NCBI GenBank assembly: GCA_013812565.1
Contig: JACCTF010001041.1
Coordinates: 1 to 6,289, forward strand
Source of the DNA: Pyrinomonadaceae bacterium
GTDB taxonomy: Bacteria; Acidobacteriota; Blastocatellia; Pyrinomonadales; Pyrinomonadaceae
DNA length: 6,289 nt
Reading direction: 5' to 3'
Shown here: positions 5,214 through 6,289 of the stretch, one piece after another
Position numbering within the stretch: the stretch's first letter is position 1
Layout: each line of letters opens with the position of its first letter
The notes under the pieces: model-generated
Told to the model about the DNA's origin: nothing
Database searches by the model: none
Seen by the model: the letters and a program-made list of their open reading frames with translations, nothing else
Position numbers and translations under genes: made by a program

Positions 5214-5241
5214 ATTTGCATTTCAAATCTTAAATTTCAAT
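5214..5241. repeat. AT-rich 7-base-phased repeat between the DUF721 gene and gatC
   Basis: Directly after the TAA stop come four imperfect heptamers: ATTTGCA (5214-5220), TTTCAAA (5221-5227), TCTTAAA (5228-5234) and TTTCAAT (5235-5241). ATTTG (5214-5218) and CAAAT (5224-5228) also form a small inverted repeat. It fills nearly the whole gap before gatC and leaves no room for a ribosome binding site. The low complexity means chance is possible. Confidence 0.4.
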
Positions 5242-5248
5242 TCACGTT

Positions 5249-5545
5249 ATGCCCATCACCGAATCAGACATTGAGAAGATAGCTGCGCTGGCCCAGCTTG
5301 AAATTACCGACGATGAGCGACGCTCGCTCACGCCGCAAATCGCAGCAATCGTCCACTACGTCGAACAACTAAATGAGCTTGATACCAGCCAAATCGAACC
5401 ATCACTCGGCGGCTTAACTCCCGAGGGAGAGCGTAGTCACGTCGTCCGCGATGACACGGTGCGGCCATCGCTTGGGGAAGATGCGGCGCTCGATCAAGCG
5501 CCTGATCCGGCCTCTGGTTATTTTCGTGTGCCGAAGGTTCTTTAA
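5249..5545 (+). CDS. gatC: Aspartyl/glutamyl-tRNA amidotransferase subunit C
   Basis: 98 residues, the normal size for GatC. GatC is the small subunit that holds GatA and GatB together in GatCAB, which converts Glu-tRNA(Gln) to Gln-tRNA(Gln) and/or Asp-tRNA(Asn) to Asn-tRNA(Asn) in the cytoplasm. The N-terminal helices match the family: ITESDIEKIAALAQLEITDDE (3-23), then a helix running through IVHYVEQLNELDTS (34-47). The extended C-terminal belt ends in the characteristic RDDTVRPSLG (67-76) and GYFRVPKVL (90-98). No Shine-Dalgarno sequence precedes the ATG. gatA follows after 75 bases, unusually loose for these partners, and the gap carries a heptamer inverted repeat. Confidence 0.97.
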   Translation: MPITESDIEKIAALAQLEITDDERRSLTPQIAAIVHYVEQLNELDTSQIEPSLGGLTPEGERSHVVRDDTVRPSLGEDAALDQAPDPASGYFRVPKVL

Positions 5546-5547
5546 TG

Positions 5548-5591
5548 CAGATGTCAGATGGTGGTAGAACGAGATCCAATTTGGACATCTG
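5548..5591. repeat. 7-base inverted repeat between gatC and gatA
   Basis: Starting two bases after the gatC stop are CAGATGT (5548-5554) and CAGATGG (5555-5561). ACATCTG (5585-5591), the reverse complement of the first unit, follows. CAGATGTC (5548-5555) pairs perfectly with GACATCTG (5584-5591) over 8 bp. A 5-bp near-perfect palindrome, TCCAA/TTGGA around one base (5575-5585), lies inside. The unit CAGATGT is identical to that in the folK-panB element more than 4 kb away. Confidence 0.65.
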
Positions 5592-5620
5592 AAACTTTGA
5601 CTGCTAACACTTAACTCACG

Positions 5621-6289
5621 ATGACTTCTTTCGGGAATACTATCGAACAACTACAGGCTGGCATTTCGCAAGATAAGGTGTCGGTTCGTGCCGCAGCGGA
5701 ATCGGCCGTTGAAGCCGCCGAGAAACTGAACCCGACGCTCAACGCTTTCCTTCAGATTGATCGCGCCGGTGCCCTTCGACGTGCCGAAGAACTTGAAGCG
5801 ACGTTTGCGCAAGGTGAGTATCAAAGGATGCCGCTGAACGGAGTTCCGATTGCGATTAAAGACAATATCTGCGTGCGTGGTCTACAGGCATCATGCGGGT
5901 CGCGCATCCTTGGCGACTATCATCCGCCCTACAACGCGACCGTCGTCGAACGTCTAAACGCGGCGGGAGCAGTGATCATCGGTAAAACCAACTGCGACGA
6001 GTTTGCGATGGGATCGTCGAATGAGAACTCTGCGTTTGGCCCGGTGCGCAATCCGTGGGACATGAAGCGCGTGCCCGGCGGGTCTTCGGGTGGCTCGGCC
6101 GCTGCGGTGGCAGCACGCATTGTGCCTGTCGCTTTGGGATCGGAGACGGGTGGATCAGTTCGCCAACCCGCTGCGTTCTGCGGCATCGTCGGAATCAAAC
6201 CCACCTATGGACGTGTGTCGCGCTATGGCCTTGTCGCCTTTGGTTCGTCGCTTGATCAAGTGAGCGTCTTCGCCCTAAACGTTCATGAC
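5621..6289 (+). CDS. gatA: Aspartyl/glutamyl-tRNA amidotransferase subunit A (5' part, runs off the window)
   Basis: 223 codons are open to the window end, about 45 percent of a usual 480-490-residue GatA. GatA is the amidase subunit that releases ammonia from glutamine (or asparagine) for transfer to mischarged tRNA by GatB. The amidase-signature Lys-cis-Ser-Ser triad is complete: K80 in [11 protein letters not shown]155 in [13 protein letters not shown], and S179 in [16 protein letters not shown]. These match K79, S154 and S178 of S. aureus GatA with an offset of one. [20 protein letters not shown] (121-140) and [21 protein letters not shown] (193-213) are also family hallmarks. The start at 5621 gives the usual N-terminal helix; no Shine-Dalgarno sequence is visible. 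The gene continues past the edge; gatB is not seen. Confidence 0.97.
   Translation, partial: MTSFGNTIEQLQAGISQDKVSVRAAAESAVEAAEKLNPTLNAFLQIDRAGALRRAEELEATFAQGEYQRMPLNGVPIAIKDNICVRGLQASCGSRILGDYHPPYNATVVERLNAAGAVIIGKTNCDEFAMGSSNENSAFGPVRNPWDMKRVPGGSSGGSAAAVAARIVPVALGSETGGSVRQPAAFCGIVGIKPTYGRVSRYGLVAFGSSLDQVSVFALNVHD

Overview
The window is a compact bacterial chromosomal segment of moderate GC content (judged by eye). It holds nine protein genes, two of them cut by the window edges, and no RNA gene, insertion sequence or CRISPR array. No gene-free stretch exceeds 300 bases; the longest is about 185 bases, between the redoxin gene and maf. The gene content is housekeeping. Taxonomy cannot be fixed from the sequence. 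The N-terminus of the first, partial permease gene, the GatCAB amidotransferase genes and the style of the intergenic repeats suggest an Acidobacteriota-like organism (perhaps Blastocatellia), but this is a guess from general familiarity.

Layout. (1) Positions 1-152, minus strand: the start of a membrane protein resembling an ABC-2 type permease, diverging from (2) gdx/sugE (277-597), a small multidrug resistance family exporter carrying all the guanidinium-exporter binding residues. (3) folK (638-1159), panB (1301-2230) and panC (2264-3148) follow on the plus strand. They are folate and pantothenate genes in the order known from the pcnB-folK-panB-panC clusters of gammaproteobacteria. The link makes metabolic sense, because PanB uses 5,10-methylenetetrahydrofolate. 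(4) A secreted thioredoxin-fold protein (3281-3805) has lost both active-site cysteines. (5) A strong 16-bp hairpin terminator and an inverted repeat separate it from the convergent maf gene (minus strand, 3991-4632). (6) Diverging from maf are a DUF721/DciA-like gene (4746-5213), gatC (5249-5545) and the 5' part of gatA (5621 to the window end). GatC and GatA are two subunits of the tRNA-dependent amidotransferase; gatB is not in the window.

The most notable non-coding signal is a set of 7-base-phased repeats in four intergenic gaps (folK/panB, redoxin/maf, dciA-like/gatC, gatC/gatA). Each starts within about a dozen bases of a stop codon. Three share a related unit near CAG-R-W-G-T and are arranged as inverted arms that could fold into hairpins or cruciforms. 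The second notable point is the cysteine-free TlpA/ResA-like protein. I found no evidence of a novel multi-gene system; the rest looks like ordinary core genome.
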